This document shows, piece after piece, positions 33,651 through 46,344 of a DNA stretch of 64,000 bases. The stretch comes from Flaccisagitta enflata. Lineage: Eukaryota > Chaetognatha > Sagittoidea > Aphragmophora. The notes under the pieces are model-generated. The model did no database searches, had not been told where the DNA came from, and was given only the letters and a program-made list of their open reading frames with translations. The stretch spans positions 70,990,001 through 71,054,000 of the forward strand of contig OZ231126.1 in NCBI GenBank assembly GCA_965153355.1. The letters run 5' to 3'. The translations under genes and the position numbers were made by a program. Every line of letters begins with the position of its first letter. Positions within the stretch are counted from its first letter, which is position 1.

Positions 33651-34645
33651 GGGAATTATTGCATTTTTTGTCTTCTCTAGAAACACGCCCTAATTCCCGC
33701 TGAGATGGGACTTGCATGTACACGTTTCATTGCGGAAAAATTATCCTGGTATCTTCTCTGTCCTAGATGGTAGGATATGTGACTGTTTATGATATGAAAG
33801 TTGGACAACACTTCTACTCAACCCTACTTTAATAAAGGATGAGAGCCTTTGGAGCTCTCACTGGTGTTTAATCCGGACCCATCACAACTATCCTTTAAAT
33901 TTCTAAAGAAATATTCCCTCTTCAGAAATTATCACAAGACTGGTCAAAAGTTATGCATCATTTAAAAAAAAATCACCAATTTCTGTCTATACACACATAT
34001 AGACATATAGACATATATACATATATACATATACATATACATATACCGGGTGGACTTAAAAAAAGTAGCTCTGTATCTGAATAAAAGAAAAACGGTTTAT
34101 AACTGCTTATTATGTGAATATTTGAAATGATGAATCTCTGAATTTGTACATACGATCAAAATATACAAATTCAAATTATGTATGATAAACCAAAATATTT
34201 TTTGCTGAGCATTATTGCTTGTTTTTAACTAAAAACAATACATGATTATTATTAGTATTTTAGGTATGCATTTAGTTTTTCACATAAAAAGTTTTGGTTT
34301 TTATGGTTTCCCAAGACCCACTTTTAATCAACTATCTTCATTCAAAAGTAAATTCTGTTAAAATCATTGATTTTTAATCAAATTTAAGCAAAATTCTTTA
34401 AGTGGTCTATAATTCAATCTAGTTTTTTAAGAATAAAATGAAAAATATTGATCCTGCTAAAAAATGTGCATAATGGAATATGTGGGCGACGATCATATCT
34501 ACATAGCTAAAAAAAATTTTTCTACTTAGGAGAAATTTCAAAAATAATATTAAAAAAATTAAAAGCTACCTTTTTAAAGACCACCGTTACATATACATAT
34601 ATACACATATACACACATGTCACACCGTCACTATCGCTCTATCAG
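33651..34645. other. ChaC intron 2, no feature
   Basis: AT-rich; a short ACATAT array at 34003-34046 is the only structure. Confidence 0.4.
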
Positions 34646-34810
34646 TTTTTAGCTATGTGCTACATAACTTTACACCTTACTATGTCCATCCGTCTGTTGG
34701 TTGGTTGGTGGGTTGGTTGGTTGGCCCCCATTTCACGTTTTTTGTATTTTTCAGAGTTTTGAGCTCATGCACTTCTCCTAACCAGGGTAGCCACGTATCC
34801 GGCCTTGTTT
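34646..34810 (-). mobile_element. Hairpin-tailed repeat just upstream of ChaC exon 3
   Basis: Stem AGCTATGT/ACATAACT around GCT, TTTACACCTTAC, TTGG array, GGGTAGCCACGTATCCGGCCTTG head. It ends about 50 nt before the exon 3 acceptor. Confidence 0.7.
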
Positions 34811-34860
34811 TTACAACTTAACGGTGTTTTTGTCATGTTGTCTTATCTATTTTTTTTCAG

Positions 34861-34984
34861 TGGAAAGAACACGGAATATCTTCTCAATCTGGCCACGGCG
34901 CTGAAAAAGTTGGTTCCTGACATGGAGGACAACCATCTGTACGACTTGGAGAGAATGGTTCGCGACAGAATCAAGTGTCAATAG
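34861..34984 (+). CDS. CHAC: ChaC-type gamma-glutamylcyclotransferase, exon 3 of 3 (terminal)
   Basis: The acceptor TTTTTTTTCAG|T completes codon 184 (AG+T, Ser). The exon then encodes the family C-terminal block [12 protein letters not shown], equivalent to SGHNLEYLLRLA in animal ChaC proteins, and ends in a cytosolic helix rich in acidic and hydrophobic residues. The stop TAG is at 34982-34984. Summed exon lengths (228+323+124 = 675 nt) give exactly 225 codons including the stop, which supports both junctions. No canonical AATAAA is seen in the first 100 nt after the stop; an AATAAC lies shortly downstream. Confidence 0.9.
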
Positions 34985-35137
34985 TCATATTCTCCAATTG
35001 AAGCAATAACTATGTATTACCGAATTCCAAGTAATGACATAAAGCCTCTCCTTTGTTTCACTTGTATAGAATTATCAAATATGAATGCCATTTTGCAGTC
35101 TCTACGGACCAATGACAAACGTTTCTGCCTTAGCTTG

Positions 35138-36058
35138 GCGTCATAAAAAATTGCGAATTTTCAAAACTTTTTTTGACCAACTTATTTTAAGAGAAAGTAA
35201 GGAAAATTGATGTTTGAAAAGCTCTTTGAAAGATCTTTCATTTAAGTTGTATTTGGACACGGTGGCTCAAACGGGTTAAAAGTTACAGTGATTTTAACTA
35301 AACCTCTCTTTTTTCACCCTTACGGTGTATCACTAAAAGAAGTTATTGCTAAAATGATAGAAGATTTTGTCCGATTGCCTTGAAATTTTAGGTGATGTCT
35401 AAATTATGTGTCTTCTGATGCCAGTTCAATTTTTGTGAGAATCAAAAATTTCTTTCTATGGTTTTGGCATGTTCTTTTACCATGCCTCATCAAAATTATT
35501 AGAAAATGACACAATTTCAAAAAATTTGTGTCTATTTCTGGATTGTTTGAGGTCAAACTCAGCGTACTTCTTTGGAAGAGGGCCCAAAATATGGATCTTT
35601 GAAAGAGCTGTCATAGATTTTTCACTGTTTTAACCATATCTTCATAAACAAAATGTTCAATGAAACCCAATCACAGATTCTTTCAAACCAACATTGAAAT
35701 CTTTTGAATGGTAAAAATAATAGTAAAAAATGTCTGATTTGGACAAAATTTTAGGAGCTGTTAGAGGAAGGTATGCTGAACCACTGTATAAATTTTCATA
35801 TCAATCGGATCAGATTAAGTATGGTTTCTAAGAGATTCTTTTCAAGTTATTATCGCTTACACATCTTAAGGGTGAAAAAAGAGAAGTGTTTTTCAAATTG
35901 ATGTAGCTTCTAAACCATTTGAGCGACAGCTTCGCGACACACCTCAAATGAAAGATCTTCCAAAGAGCTTTCTAAACATCACCAATTTTCCTTAGTTTGT
36001 CTCAAATTAAGTTTGATAAAATAGGTTTTAAAAATCCGCCATTTTTTATGACGCCAAG
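35138..36058. mobile_element. Fold-back element downstream of ChaC
   Basis: CTTGGCGTCATAAAAAATTGCG at the left and CGCCATTTTTTATGACGCCAAG at the right. TGAAAGATC and CGACACACCTC-type blocks pair internally over about 200 bp. It begins about 150 nt after the ChaC stop. Confidence 0.75.
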
Positions 36059-37111
36059 GTTAATTGGGACAAAAGTTATAGACTTTTTGACATATTCAAG
36101 AGAAACAGGGTTTTCACTTTCTTACAAAGACGTTGAGGGATTCGATCAAGCAAATGTGGCCTCCAAAGAAATTGATAGGGTAAGTAAATTTGATAATTCT
36201 CTTTCATTTGGCACCAAGCAGTGTTCTCTATGACAAATATTTTTTGAGTCATGAATTTTTTAATCTTTATTTACAAAAAATTAAAAAATATTTTTTTTAA
36301 ATTTTTTACGATTTTTTGTAAGATCAATAAGCATGCAAATACAAGAAAACATGTTCCTGAGTGTAACTGCTCATTGTTGAGGGTGCTTTTGAGTATTCTA
36401 GCTCATTTAGCTCATCTGTTGTGATTTTAAATCGGAAAAAGGAATAGATGTTTTGATACTTTTTTGAGCATACAAATTAGTGACGTGGAAGCGGAAGCAG
36501 AAGCGGAAGCGGGTGGAAGCGGTACTTTCTCACTGGAAGCGGAAGCGGAAGCGGTTTTCAGAATCTTAGTGGAAGTGGAAGCGAAAGCAGAAGCAATTTT
36601 TTAAATTTTGGTGGAAGCGGAAGCTAAAAATCAAATGGAAGCAGAAGCGGAAGCGGAAGCAGATACAGTGGAAGCGGAAGCGCTGAAAGCTTCCGCTTCC
36701 ACTTATACACATTATCAGGCCTGAGCAATTGTATAAGATAATAAGATTAAAGTATTCTTGTATATTTGATTTTCCGAATATATATAACAAATTTTGTAAT
36801 TTTCACTATACAATAAAATGTAATATCACCAGAAACAGTAAAGAAAAAAATCAAGAGTCAAAAATTTTAAAAAATAAATTAAATGCATAAGCATTAAAGA
36901 TTCTGAGAACAGAATAAGTAAAGGTAATAAATAAAGAGGAAGAAGAAAAAAAAGAAGATAAGGATTAAGTGAAAGTAATTGTGGGTAAAAGATAAAGAAA
37001 AAGAGGAGGAAGAGGAAATTGTGTGAGTTTGAGTGACTGAAAGATAAAGGAGAAGAGGAGGAAAAACTTAATAACAAAGAGGAGACAGAAGAGGAGGCGG
37101 AAAGAGATTCA

Positions 37112-37710
37112 GGGTGAACATTGTCAAATGCAAAAAATTATTAAGCTTTTACTCCTTGATGCTTCATCTTTATGACCTGGATTAATTTTTCTCCTATAAT
37201 ACTACGCTTGACGTTTTTTGTGTCAAAATTTCATGGGTCTGAGTTGAATAGCTTGTTCATATCATTAGTTTGAAGTAAAATGAATATTTACAGCTTGAGC
37301 TTGATTACTGACTTTTTTCATCTAAACAGTTTATTTTCAAATTGTTCTGATTTTAAAATGGCTTCAGCCACAGATGCTACATTGGTCTCAAATGAAAGAA
37401 AATCAAATTGTGTTCCATTTGAGACCAATCTGGCATCTATAAGTCAAGTCATCTTCAAATGAGAGCAAATTAAAGAAAAACTTCCCCGTTTAAAGAAGAA
37501 GGTTTTGAGCTGAAAATGAGCTTCTTCTAGAAATGCCTCTATTACTTCAATTTGATGTTGTGGACAAACTATCTAACCCAGACCCATGAAATTTTTATAC
37601 AAAAAACGTCAAACATTGTAATTTAAGAAAAAAATAGTTCCAGGTCATGAATATGAAGCATCTAGGAGTAAAAGCTTAATACTTTTTTGCTTTTGACAAT
37701 GTTCACACTG
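37112..37710. mobile_element. Fold-back MITE
   Basis: CAGGGTGAACATTGTCAAA and TTTTGACAATGTTCACACTG inverted ends; TA at the right end only. Contains TTGGTCTCAAATGAAAG and its inverted partner TTTGAGACCAATC near the centre. Confidence 0.75.
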
Positions 37711-37905
37711 TAATAAGAGTTTTGGTGAGTAAAGAATAAGGGAGAGGAAAAGGAAGAGTTTGAGTAAGTGAAAGATAAAGAAGAGGAGGAGGAAGAAAAA
37801 GAATGCACATCTGTTAAAGAGAGTGAAAAGCTAGAGTTTCAGGGGATGAAGAAGAAGATGAAAAGAAATAAAGATATAAAAAAGAAGAAAAAAAGAAAGA
37901 GAGAG

Positions 37906-37906
37906 A

Positions 37907-37981
<75 letters not shown>
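37906..37981. repeat. (GA)n microsatellite
   Basis: Pure GA followed by A10 and the CTCAGGCC element. Confidence 0.95.
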
Positions 37982-37984
<3 letters not shown>

Positions 37985-37989
37985 AAAAA

Positions 37990-38290
37990 ACAGGTCGCCC
38001 AAGGGCAATACATGGTCATCGATACCCGTTGCCCTGCTTTGCATGGTTGTAAATTGAAATGAGAGGCAGGGCAGCGGCCCCGAAGGGGACGAAGTCCTGT
38101 AGAACACAGGGGGACTTTTGTTTGTCCGTCCGTCCGTCCGTCCGTCTGTCCGTCCGTCCGTCCGTCCATCCATCCGCCCCCCCAGGCAGATTTCAGGCCT
38201 TGGAGGGCAGATTATAGGCCTGAGAGGGCAGATTTCAGGCCTGAGAGGGCAGATTTCAGGCCTGAGAGGGCCTGGGGGGACGCACGGACG
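37990..38290. repeat. CTCAGGCC element between GA arrays
   Basis: AGGTCGCCCAAGGGCAATA start identical to the 20550 copy, GGGCAGCGGCCCCGAAGGGG, TCCG array, three GGCCTGAGAGGGCAGATTTC units, ending GGACGCACGGACGG against a GA microsatellite. Confidence 0.75.
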
Positions 38291-38298
38291 GAAGAACG

Positions 38299-38300
<2 letters not shown>

Positions 38301-38386
<86 letters not shown>

Positions 38387-38463
38387 AAGAGAGAAAGATA
38401 CATACAGACAGACAGACAGACAGAGAAAGAGACAGAAAGACAGACAGAGAGACAGACAGACAG
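38301..38463. repeat. (GA)n then (GACA)n
   Basis: GA to about 38382, then AGAC/AGAA repeats. Confidence 0.95.
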
Positions 38464-39728
38464 AATCATTATCATTAATTTAAAAACATCATTATAACCT
38501 ATGAATTATTATTGATACTTAGTTAATTATATTTTCTTGTTACTTTGCCTGCCAAACAGTTATGCTCATCTCTTGATTTACAAACTTGCCATTCTAAAAA
38601 TGATAAATCTAAATTTGCCTTTTTTTTCTTGTGAATCAAGTACTATTGAAATTGAAGTCCTTTTATGTTATGAGATGAAATGAAATAGTATAGGCTTTAT
38701 ATAGTTAAAGTAGTAATGGAAGCGGAAGCGTAAGCGGAAGCTCAAGCGGAAGCGGAAATAAGAATTAAAATGGAAGTGGAAGCGGAAGCGGAAGCTTATA
38801 AATTTTTGAAATGGAAGCAGAGGCAGAGGCGGAAGCGGAAAAAAATTTTGAAATGGAAGCGGAAGCGGAAGCGGTCCAAAAATTTGGCGCTTCCACATCA
38901 CTAGTAGCAAGAATGTAAAATTGACATTAAGAATTCATACGGAAGGTTAATAATTCAAGGAAATATGAGCTCACCTGTGATAGTTTTTCAGTATCTTAGC
39001 TCAAAAAGCTCATTTAGCTCAGTCTTTTTTTCTGATTCTAGATGGGATAAATAAATGTTTTGATAATTGTCTGAGCATGCAAATATGAAAACATGTCAGT
39101 TAGCATAACTGGTCATGTGGGTGAGTGATTTTGAGTATTTTTGCTCATCAAGCACATTAAGCACAATCCTATTTTTTTTTCTGATTTTCAATGCATTTGA
39201 TACATGCAATTGCTCTTGATTTAATCCAACAAATAAAAAAATTGCACTGACTGGCGATGGAAACATTATGAAAAGTGACCAATGCTTATGACTTTTTTCC
39301 TCATGGCGATAGCCGCCATTACTGGTATATTACTCTTTTACTTTCTGTGGTAAACAAGTTTCCTGGTTTGAAAAAATCTTGTGAATTTAGCAAAGTGTCG
39401 CAATAAATGTACCACGCTTATTAAAAAAAGATGCTCCTTTCTTTTCATTGATAAAGCAGAAACAAAAACAAAAACAAAACAAACTTTATTTATTTGAGCT
39501 ATTTTGGAACATTTTCAAAAAAAAATAAAATAATGTAAAGTGTACCAATCCCAGGTCTGTATCTCAAAGAAAAAATATAGAACTACCAGATTGAACCCAA
39601 ATGAAAGTATTTCCTAAGTGCTGTTTACTGGTCTAGAATTTCTCTGTTTTTTTTTGTTTTTGTTCTGTCTATTTCGTTTCCATTACTTAGTAGGATGGGC
39701 TTAATTAGAGCATTTGCATGAAACATCA

Positions 39729-39985
39729 TTTCAAAGCACTTATCATGTTCCGTTTGCATGATTGAAGCCCCATCTATTTGGAAAATCGATTTGGACTTTA
39801 TCTAGGCACTGCGTCATCAATGATGTAATTATCCAGAATGACAACGGAAAATATCTCTCTGACTACCACAGCTATCAATTCTATACAACTATTGCAATGA
39901 TGACGCAGTGCCTAGATCAAGTTCAAATCGATATTCCAAGTATAAGGGACTCTAATCATGCAAATGGAACATGAAAAATGTCCAT
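39729..39985. mobile_element. Fold-back MITE, second copy
   Basis: TATCATGTTCCGTTTGCATG and CATGCAAATGGAACATGA are inverted ends. Internal TCTAGGCACTGCGTCATC pairs with GATGACGCAGTGCCTAGA. Related to 12198-12460. Confidence 0.7.
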
Positions 39986-40464
39986 ACTAAGCTCACTCTG
40001 CTACTTCGCCATTGAAAAGAGCATCTTTTTTTATACGCATTGGTATATGTGGTCAAGCAGGCCAATTTTTGTGTCTGGTCTTGATTTATGTATTACTTGA
40101 TATGTTTTTACTCTCTATATCCTCTTTTACTTTTATTTTTAGCTTTTTACTTTCTGAGTGACGCTAATTATTTGCATGCGAGTCCTTGCTTTGGCGTTTT
40201 CTCATTTTTCTGACAACAAACAGGATTTACATTATTACTGATCTATGATGGAAAAATACCCTTATTAGGCAGCAACAACCAGGGGATAACATTCCGTAGA
40301 TCACAGGGTTGCACTTCCTTAGGTACAGTTGAGCATCATTAGAGCGTATTTCAAGGGACTTATGAAGTATATCTTGCAGTGAAGCTACGCTTTATTGGCA
40401 ATATAAAAATTATTACAAAATCTGTGATGGAAATGCAACTTGTATGCCTTACAAGCGGGCATGC

Positions 40465-41402
40465 CTTAACTAACTATGGCAAAGTAAAAAAAGACAGTAA
40501 TTTTCAAAATGATATTATAAGCTCATTTTTTAGAGCAGCTTCATGATTTTCTAAAACATGATAGTTAGTCAAATTTGCTACCTAGCAAAAAAATCAGATC
40601 TTGAAAAAGTTGATTTTTGCACCCATAGCATTGATTTTTGCAAAATTTGGCTATTGAACAATCGCCGAGTTGGTTTCTGTTTCAGTTTAGACCTAACTTT
40701 AAAAATTTACTATGAGCTCAATTTTTGGAACAAGATCAAAATTTTTGAGATGGTGATAGCATGTCAAATTTCTGACACAGCGAAAAAATCAGAACTCAAA
40801 AAAGTTTATTTTTGTAGCTGCAACATCAATTTTTGTAAAATTAGTAAAATGGATGGCCAAAATAAAACAACATTTTTTTCAGTAGCTTCACATTTTTTTT
40901 AGTTGCTGATAGTATAACAAGTTTTTGACACAGCAAAAAAATCAGAACAAAAGTATATTTTTGCATCGGTATTATCAATTTTTGTGAATAGACCTCTAAT
41001 AAAAACTCTAGTATCAATATCCAGTTTTGAAAGATTTTACAAAAATTGATGTAGAAGGTACAAAAATACACTTTTTTGAATTCTGATTTTTTTGCTGTGT
41101 CAACAATTTGACCTGCTATCACCATCTCAAAAATATTGATCTTGCTCTAAAAGTTGAGCTCACAGTAAATTTTCAAAGTTTGATCTAAACTGAAACCTAT
41201 TCGGCGATGGTTCAATTGACAAATTTTGCAAAATTCAATGCTACAGGGGCAAAAATCAACTTTTTCAAGATCTGATTTTTTTACCAGGTAGCAAATTTGA
41301 CAAACTATCATAGCCTGAAAGATTATAAAGCTGCTCTGAAAAATGAGTTCACAATATCATTTTGAAAATTACTGTCTTTTTTTATTTTGCCATAGTTATG
41401 GC
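40465..41402. mobile_element. 940-bp fold-back element
   Basis: CTATGGCAAAGTAAAAAAAG at the left pairs with TTTTTTATTTTGCCATAG at the right. CAAATTTGCTACC/GGTAGCAAATTTG and ATCAGATCTTGAAAAAGTT and its complement lie further in. The centre is repetitive (AAAATCAGA.CTC). Confidence 0.75.
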
Positions 41403-42770
41403 AAAAATAAAAACCGAACAGATACTTCTTTTGGTCATGGCTCCCATAAAAATACACCAAATTGGCTGAAATTTTTACTGAAGTTGCTATCTAGTATCTT
41501 AAAGCATCACTGAAAAAATTGATGACCTGCTCTAAATAGTTTAGGGATTAGAGATATTTTAAAAGTGCTGGTTAAATGATCAGAAATTCAGTAGACGAAC
41601 ATGAGAATTCACAATGACCCATTAAAAGAATTCACAAAAAAACATACTAGATTATGTCTGAAATGATGAAATTTGAAACAGAAGTTGTTCACATTTTTAA
41701 AAAGGTGTGGTAAAAAAATTGTTGCAAAACTTTGATTATTTTAGCAGAAATAGCAAGTTTTCCTTAACTTATTTTTACTGTTTAAAAAATGAGGTTAAAG
41801 AAAATGAAATCTAAGATACAAATTGATATTGGGGCCAGAGTTTTCCACCAATCATCTCAAATTTTTACTGGTAACTCTTGTATGAAATGTGCAACAAAAA
41901 GTATCTTACAAAAAACTTTGAAGAAAAATGTTTTTCAAAATCAACTGAGAATCTAAAAATAAACAAAACATTCAAAAGTTACTTATTCCTGTATAGTATA
42001 TGCTTCCACTCATATACTCACCTATTCAATTTTAGGTATGACCTAATTTTAGTGGTTAATGAATATCAAAACCTTTGGATAAGTAATTTTTATGCAGAAA
42101 ACAAGACTTTGTCTTAATATTAAACAAATATTTTTTCATGTATGCTATTGGGTTAGGGGATAAAAGTTAGCGCTGACTTCTGGCATTGACTGGGATAATC
42201 AATTCAGCAAGAGTTACATCTAATTGAAAAAAAGGAACTATGGGTGTCCGACGTCCTAGTGGCTACCCTTCCTCTCAATTAAACAAAAGGGGTGGGACTT
42301 TGGACAATTTATACTAAATGTTTGTTAAAGGGAAATCTTAGTGATTGGAGGAAAGGGAATTCATCTTCAAAGAAGATATATCATGGGATGATAGGTCACC
42401 ATGAAGGGTAAAATTTACTTTCCCATATTTAGAAAAAAATCCAAGTTTTAGAATATTTTACTATATCCAGTTTCTGGTCATCAGTTGGAGACCTGCACCC
42501 TAGAGTGAGTTTCGGTCCTTTAACTCCAATACTCAGGTGCAGGCGGACCCACCAAAAGGTGCCTTCGCTGGATAAAGATAAATACTCAAATATTTTGAAG
42601 TTAGAATTAAGATTTATAATTTTTTTAGGGTGACAGTGAAGATTTTCATTTAGGGCTTGCTATTGATATAGTAATAGACATCAAAAGACAATCAAAAGTC
42701 CAGAGAATAATGAGGAGAAGCCAATTGACTCACTCACCCATTAAGACTTGTGATAATCAATTAAGGCTCA
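41403..42770. other. Region 3' of the RT relic
   Basis: AT-rich. 42480-42580 (CTCCAATACTCAGGTGCAGG, GCCTTCGCTGGATAAAGATAA) may be 3' untranslated sequence of the retroelement; otherwise nothing recognised. Confidence 0.35.
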
Positions 42771-44335
42771 TTACGGTAATATATCTTTGATAAAAATGTT
42801 GGTATCATTAATATCATATTTCAGTACAATATTGTTCCTATCTTTAAAAAAACGTAAAACAAGCCTTTTTTTGTCTGCAAGTTTGTAACCCTGACCCAGC
42901 AGTCTCTCAGTTAAGTTTTTGCACTTAACCTTGAAATTCTGATAGCTAGAATTAATTCTTGCAAATCTAATCATTTGACTATAGAATACTCCTAATGCTG
43001 ACTTTTTAGGCATACAGCTATCCATAAAAGGGAAGTTTACAATTTTGAAATTAAAATCATCCCTCTTATCATATATGGAAAAATCTAATAACCCATTTTC
43101 AGATTTAATCCTCAGGTCCAGATAAGAAACCTCCTTTGAATTAACAGATTCTGGCTTGATTTCTAACTCTCTTGGATATATTTTATATATGTGCTCTCTG
43201 AAGTCTGGGAAATTACCTACAAAAAGGTCATCTATGTATCTGGAGCACAAATTAAATTTTCTGGCCAGAATGATATTTTGCTTTGAAGTTTTCTCTACAT
43301 AGTCTGCCTCATAGCTATATGATAAAAGGTTTGCTATGTCCTGACCTGAGTCCAACCCAATAGGAATTCCTATTACCTGTTTGTAAATCTTTCTTCCAAA
43401 TTCAACATAAATGTTATCTAATATGAATTCTAGAATTTCTTGCATATCTGTTACCCGGAAAGAGCAGCAATTTTTTCCTTCAGTTGTACTGAAATATGCC
43501 CTTTGCATGTTTACATTTATAAATTGTTTATTTTCTCTGCTATAGACTTTTTGGAAAATCTTAGCAAAATTTCTAATAATTTCTGGATGTGGAAGCGCTG
43601 TACATAAAGTAGAAAAATCATATGTTTCCATATGTTGCATATCTTTACTTTTGATTTTATCCATGAATTCCAAGGAATTCTCTATTATCCAAAAATAATT
43701 CAAATCTGCTCTTTGAGACACTGTAAATGAATAATTTTTCATATGATTTGAAATGACCTTCAGAGCTTTTGAAAAATATTTAGATAATAGTTTGATCCTG
43801 CTATAAATCTACTGCCTATTGGGTTTTTATGCATTTTAGGAATCCAGTAAATAAGAGGGATATCTTTCATTTCATTAGGAACTTTTATGTTTTTTGACTT
43901 GGAAAAATTTATGATAATGTTATGAATGGTATCCACATCTTTATTTTCTGGTTCATAGGTTAACTGTCCTGGTCTACTCAATTCATCTTTAATCTTAGAA
44001 ACATAATGTGACTTACATGTAAAGAGAATATTATTTTGTGCCTTATCAGTAACAGTTATGACATAAGATTCCTTTAATCTATCCAATTCTCTCTTTACAT
44101 CTCCTTCAATTCTAAGATTCCAACTTCTCAATTTATGTTTACCAAACTCTATTTTCATATCTATAAGTTCAACTACTTTATTTTTCCATGAATCTAAGCA
44201 ACTTCCATTGACATTATTATCTTCTGACATTTTTCTCTCTTTTGTTATCCATTTATCAATATAAGCATCCAGAAATGTTGTTATGATATTTCTATCCTCT
44301 TTCCAATTTATCCTTTGTATGATCCAATTTATCCT
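42771..44335 (-). pseudogene. Reverse transcriptase relic (possibly Penelope-like), frameshifted
   Basis: Two minus-strand frames together cover an RT of a retroelement family common in invertebrates. The N-terminal frame (from about 44335, through an ATG at 44230, to 43760) has TVTDKAQNN, then YWIPKMHKNPIGSRFIAGS, equivalent to the WLPKLHK-P-xxRFIA block of that family. The C-terminal frame (43742 to 42771) has DFSTL, GIPIG, YIDDLF (the catalytic YxDD box), YLDLR, the FPFMDS block and a basic tail. Continuity is broken by a single frameshift near 43780-43795; the second frame continues the expected alignment immediately. Motif B reads GIPIGLDSGQDIANL where relatives have GIPMGTNCAP, so key positions differ. 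No endonuclease domain, LTR or second ORF was found. The clade assignment is tentative. Confidence 0.75.
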
Positions 44336-44391
44336 TTGTATGATTTATCTCCAGTAATATCTTTGTAAAGATTGGAGCATTTTTAACGATA

Positions 44392-45143
44392 GGGTCTTCA
44401 ATCTCATTTGACACGAAAAGAACCTATGCTGTGCAAAAACAAATCAATTTTTCAGTTTGATTTTTTTTCTCCCAAAGGAACTACATATGATGTTTTTTGT
44501 GTCCAAATTTCATGGTACTGGATGAATTAGTTTAGGAGATAACCCATTTTAAAGTGTAAGATGTAAGAGGTTTTATTTGACTTTAAGGTTCTGATCTTTC
44601 ATCTTTAAACTGCTCTCATTTCTAAACGCTTTGAGCTACAGATGTGAGATTGGTCTAGAATGGCAGATAATTTTATATAGTTTTTGTATCTGAGAAAAAC
44701 AATTCTTTGAAATTTCATCATGATCAACCACTTTCCTTTTTATTGAAAAAAAAAACTATCTTGGATTAAGTTTTTGTAAGATTTTTGTTAAAATTTTGAT
44801 AAAATTTGCCCGAAGTTCACTGTTCTTGAATAAAACCTAGCTATTTCTACCATTGGGGTCTTTGCATTTATCACTTGACTCTAATCAAGCATCTAAAGTT
44901 TGAAACACATTGAATTTTATGCATTTGTAAGTCAAAATTTGCGAGGAGATCACCTTTTTTGTTGAATTTACTGCATAATTTCAAACATGGATTTCTGCTG
45001 AATTTCAAGACCCACTTTTATGAAAATTTGATGCAAAAAACGTCATACATATTGCTTCTATGAGAAAAAAAATCAAACTGATAAGTCAAATAGTTTTAGC
45101 ACAATAAAGGTTCCTTTCGTGTCAAATGAGATTGAATGCCCTG
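44392..45143. mobile_element. TA-flanked fold-back MITE beside the RT relic
   Basis: GGGTCTTCAATCTCATTTGA at the left, TCAAATGAGATTGAATGCCCTG at the right, TA on both sides. GATGTTTTTTGTGTCCAAATTTCATG and its inverted counterpart lie inside. It begins about 55 nt beyond the RT coding remnant. Confidence 0.75.
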
Positions 45144-46043
45144 TATAGCAAAAATAAAAATGGGACAAGATGTTTTAGGAAAACATAGGAAAATCTATGA
45201 CCATTTAAAAGCTCTGCGAATGATCTTCAAAATGAGACCATGCTGGTTGTCTCAGCTGTATTCATTTAGAAATGACTTAGTGATAAAGAATAGATGGTCT
45301 TGAGTGTAAAAAGAAAGTTGAAAAAGTTGACCGTTATTGTTAGTTTATAAAAAAATATAAAAAAACTACTGACTGACTGAATATTTGATTTTTTTCTCTG
45401 GGATGATTTTAAAGATTTTCAAATTCTCTTTCATTCTAGACCAATCCCAGGTCTTCATCTCAAACCGTTAAGAAGTTAGAGCTCGTCAAAGTGAACTACT
45501 TCTTTTCAAAACCTTTAAGATTCAATTGGATCGCAAAAATGCATATGGCAATGTTTTCATTTATTCTTGTGCCATTTCTAAGTGAATAAAGCTAGAATGA
45601 CCAGCAATGTCGCATTTGAAAGATCTTTTGCAGAGCTTTCAAACTTTCATGGATTTTCTATGGTTTAATTTTCCAGTTCAGCAAAAATCAGCAAAATAAG
45701 GTGTCCCGTTTTTTTTTTTGCTATAGTCAGTCTCCTTAATCAGAAAAATATTTCTACAGGTGGCTGAATGTTTTTCATATTCAACCAGCTGACAATCAAT
45801 AGATACCTACCTCTTTAAACAGTGTCCGAGTAGAAAAGAATTTTGCCTAGTATTAGTAATTGGCACTATTAGACTACAGTTACAAAATCATCCAAAAACT
45901 CCTAAAGGTTTCTGCACAATGGTAATTTTGCTAATGATGAAATTTTCTGGTTTTGGAATGAGTGTCATCTCTGGAAGTCAGAAAAAGAAGTTGCTTCAAT
46001 AAAAACGTGATATTGGCCAAAGTATTCAACGGATTTTTGTGAA

Positions 46044-46046
<3 letters not shown>
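45144..46046. other. Decayed MITE-like sequence
   Basis: Phrases such as TTCTAGACCAATCCCAGGTC and GCATTTGAAAGATCTTT recall the conserved core of the fold-back elements; no intact element or gene. Confidence 0.35.
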
Positions 46047-46109
<63 letters not shown>

Positions 46110-46112
46110 GAG
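46047..46112. repeat. (GA)n then (GACA)n
   Basis: GA at 46047-46076 and GACA at 46077-46108. Confidence 0.9.
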
Positions 46113-46344
46113 AAAGCTTGTAATTACCTTTGACTTACAAAAAAAAAAAATGTGTGTAGATCTTTCTTCTTGGGTGTTGAGAGAGAACCCCAGTTTTGGA
46201 AAGAGTAAAGTAAAGTTTGACTTAAGCTGTAGAACATATGAGGTGGTAAATTATTTTCATCAAAGGAAGCTATGTTCGATCTTTTTTTATTCTAGGAATT
46301 AAGAACGGATGCAGACTCCAGCTTTTATAAACAAAACGATGAAC

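Larger units (their letters stand above)
36480..38901. mobile_element. 2.4-kb TA-flanked element with GGAAGC hexamer ends
   Basis: Starts GTGACGTGGAAGCGGAAGC and ends, in complement, GTGATGTGGAAGCG, each next to TA. Both ends are arrays of (GGAAGC)n interrupted by short A/T-rich segments (36480-36695 and 38715-38901). The interior contains a fold-back MITE, GA arrays and a CTCAGGCC element. No transposase ORF was seen. It splits an older repeat whose halves are at 35997-36478 and 38904-39335. Confidence 0.6.
35997..39335 (-). repeat. Older repeat (GTAATGGCGGC family), minus, split by insertion
   Basis: The right half reads, in complement, TACCAGTAATGGCGGCTATC and GGAAAAAAGTCATAAGCATT. The left half has the family's GGCACCAAGCAG, CATTTGGCGCC-like and AAACATGTTCCTGAG segments. 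Joined across 36480-38901 they match the intact copies at 32793 and 54297. Confidence 0.6.
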
